Source: Arthrobacter woluwensis
Lineage (GTDB): Bacteria; Actinomycetota; Actinomycetes; Actinomycetales; Micrococcaceae
Direction of reading: 5' to 3'
Assembly: GCF_030816155.1 (NCBI RefSeq)
Contig: NZ_JAUSXR010000001.1
Location: 992,001 to 1,056,000, forward strand
Length of the DNA: 64,000 nucleotides
Shown: positions 63,921 to 64,000 of the stretch, piece after piece
How positions within the stretch are numbered: position 1 is the first letter of the stretch
Layout of the letters: each line of letters starts with the position of its first letter
The notes under the pieces: generated by a model
What the model was told of the DNA's origin: nothing
Seen by the model: the letters and a program-made list of their open reading frames with translations, nothing else
Database searches by the model: none
Position numbers and translations under genes: made by a program

Positions 63921-64000
63921 AGCCTGCCAACGCGTGGCACCGGTCGACCCCGTAACCCTGACCCCAGCGGTGCGGTAGTACAGGAATTCCTTCCAGACTG

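Overview
The window is a high-GC actinobacterial chromosome segment, most likely from Arthrobacter or a close Micrococcaceae relative. This rests on GC-rich codon use, frequent GTG/TTG starts, actinobacterial gene order (rimP-nusA-ylxR-infB-rbfA-truB-ribF-rpsO-pnp; dapB/dapA-rnj-ftsK-pgsA-cinA-clgR-DUF3046-recA-recX-miaB-miaA-dapF) and an actinobacterial-type SOS box. It is mostly conserved housekeeping sequence. I saw no prophage, insertion sequence, CRISPR array, rRNA or tRNA gene, and no gene-free stretch longer than about 255 bases.

Region by region. (1) 1-9933: a leucine/branched-chain catabolic block. It holds the end of a branched-chain 2-oxo acid dehydrogenase E2, a divergent TetR regulator, and the + strand run mccB-mccA-acd-scoAB-maoC-citE. 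Together these could carry leucine from isovaleryl-CoA to acetyl-CoA and acetoacetyl-CoA. The fused CoA-transferase gene has a one-base frameshift as sequenced. (2) 9934-17473: MEP-pathway genes ispC and ispG around a site-2 protease, a YciI-like protein, a GNAT protein, a small membrane protein and two paralogous lipoproteins, with two REP-like intergenic repeats. (3) 17530-26188: an ABC-2 exporter with its own TetR, a 74-residue protein, proS, a TSUP permease, an antibiotic-kinase-like protein, a VIT-type metal transporter and a DUF4439 protein. (4) 26341-41577: the translation/RNA block rimP, nusA, ylxR, infB, rbfA, truB, ribF, rpsO, pnp and an M16 peptidase. (5) 41588-47768: a molybdenum-cofactor island (moaD, moaA, a membrane molybdopterin oxidoreductase, moeA, moaC, mogA, moaE). 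(6) 47791-63787: lysine/diaminopimelate genes (dapB, dapA, dapF), RNase J, ftsK, pgsA, cinA, clgR, MarR, recA-recX, miaB, miaA and a methyltransferase. (7) 63829-64000: a promoter and two tiny ORFs that may lead into a gene (perhaps hflX) beyond the window.

The strongest cross-window signal is promoter geometry. Eleven start codons have a -10-like TANNNT box ending exactly seven bases before the first base of the start codon (TANNNT-N6-A/GTG) and mostly no Shine-Dalgarno sequence. Several more have near matches. This implies widespread leaderless transcription and was used here to choose or confirm starts. Genes inside operons instead overlap as ATGA or carry Shine-Dalgarno sequences. Perfect hairpins between convergent or adjacent units mark likely transcript ends.
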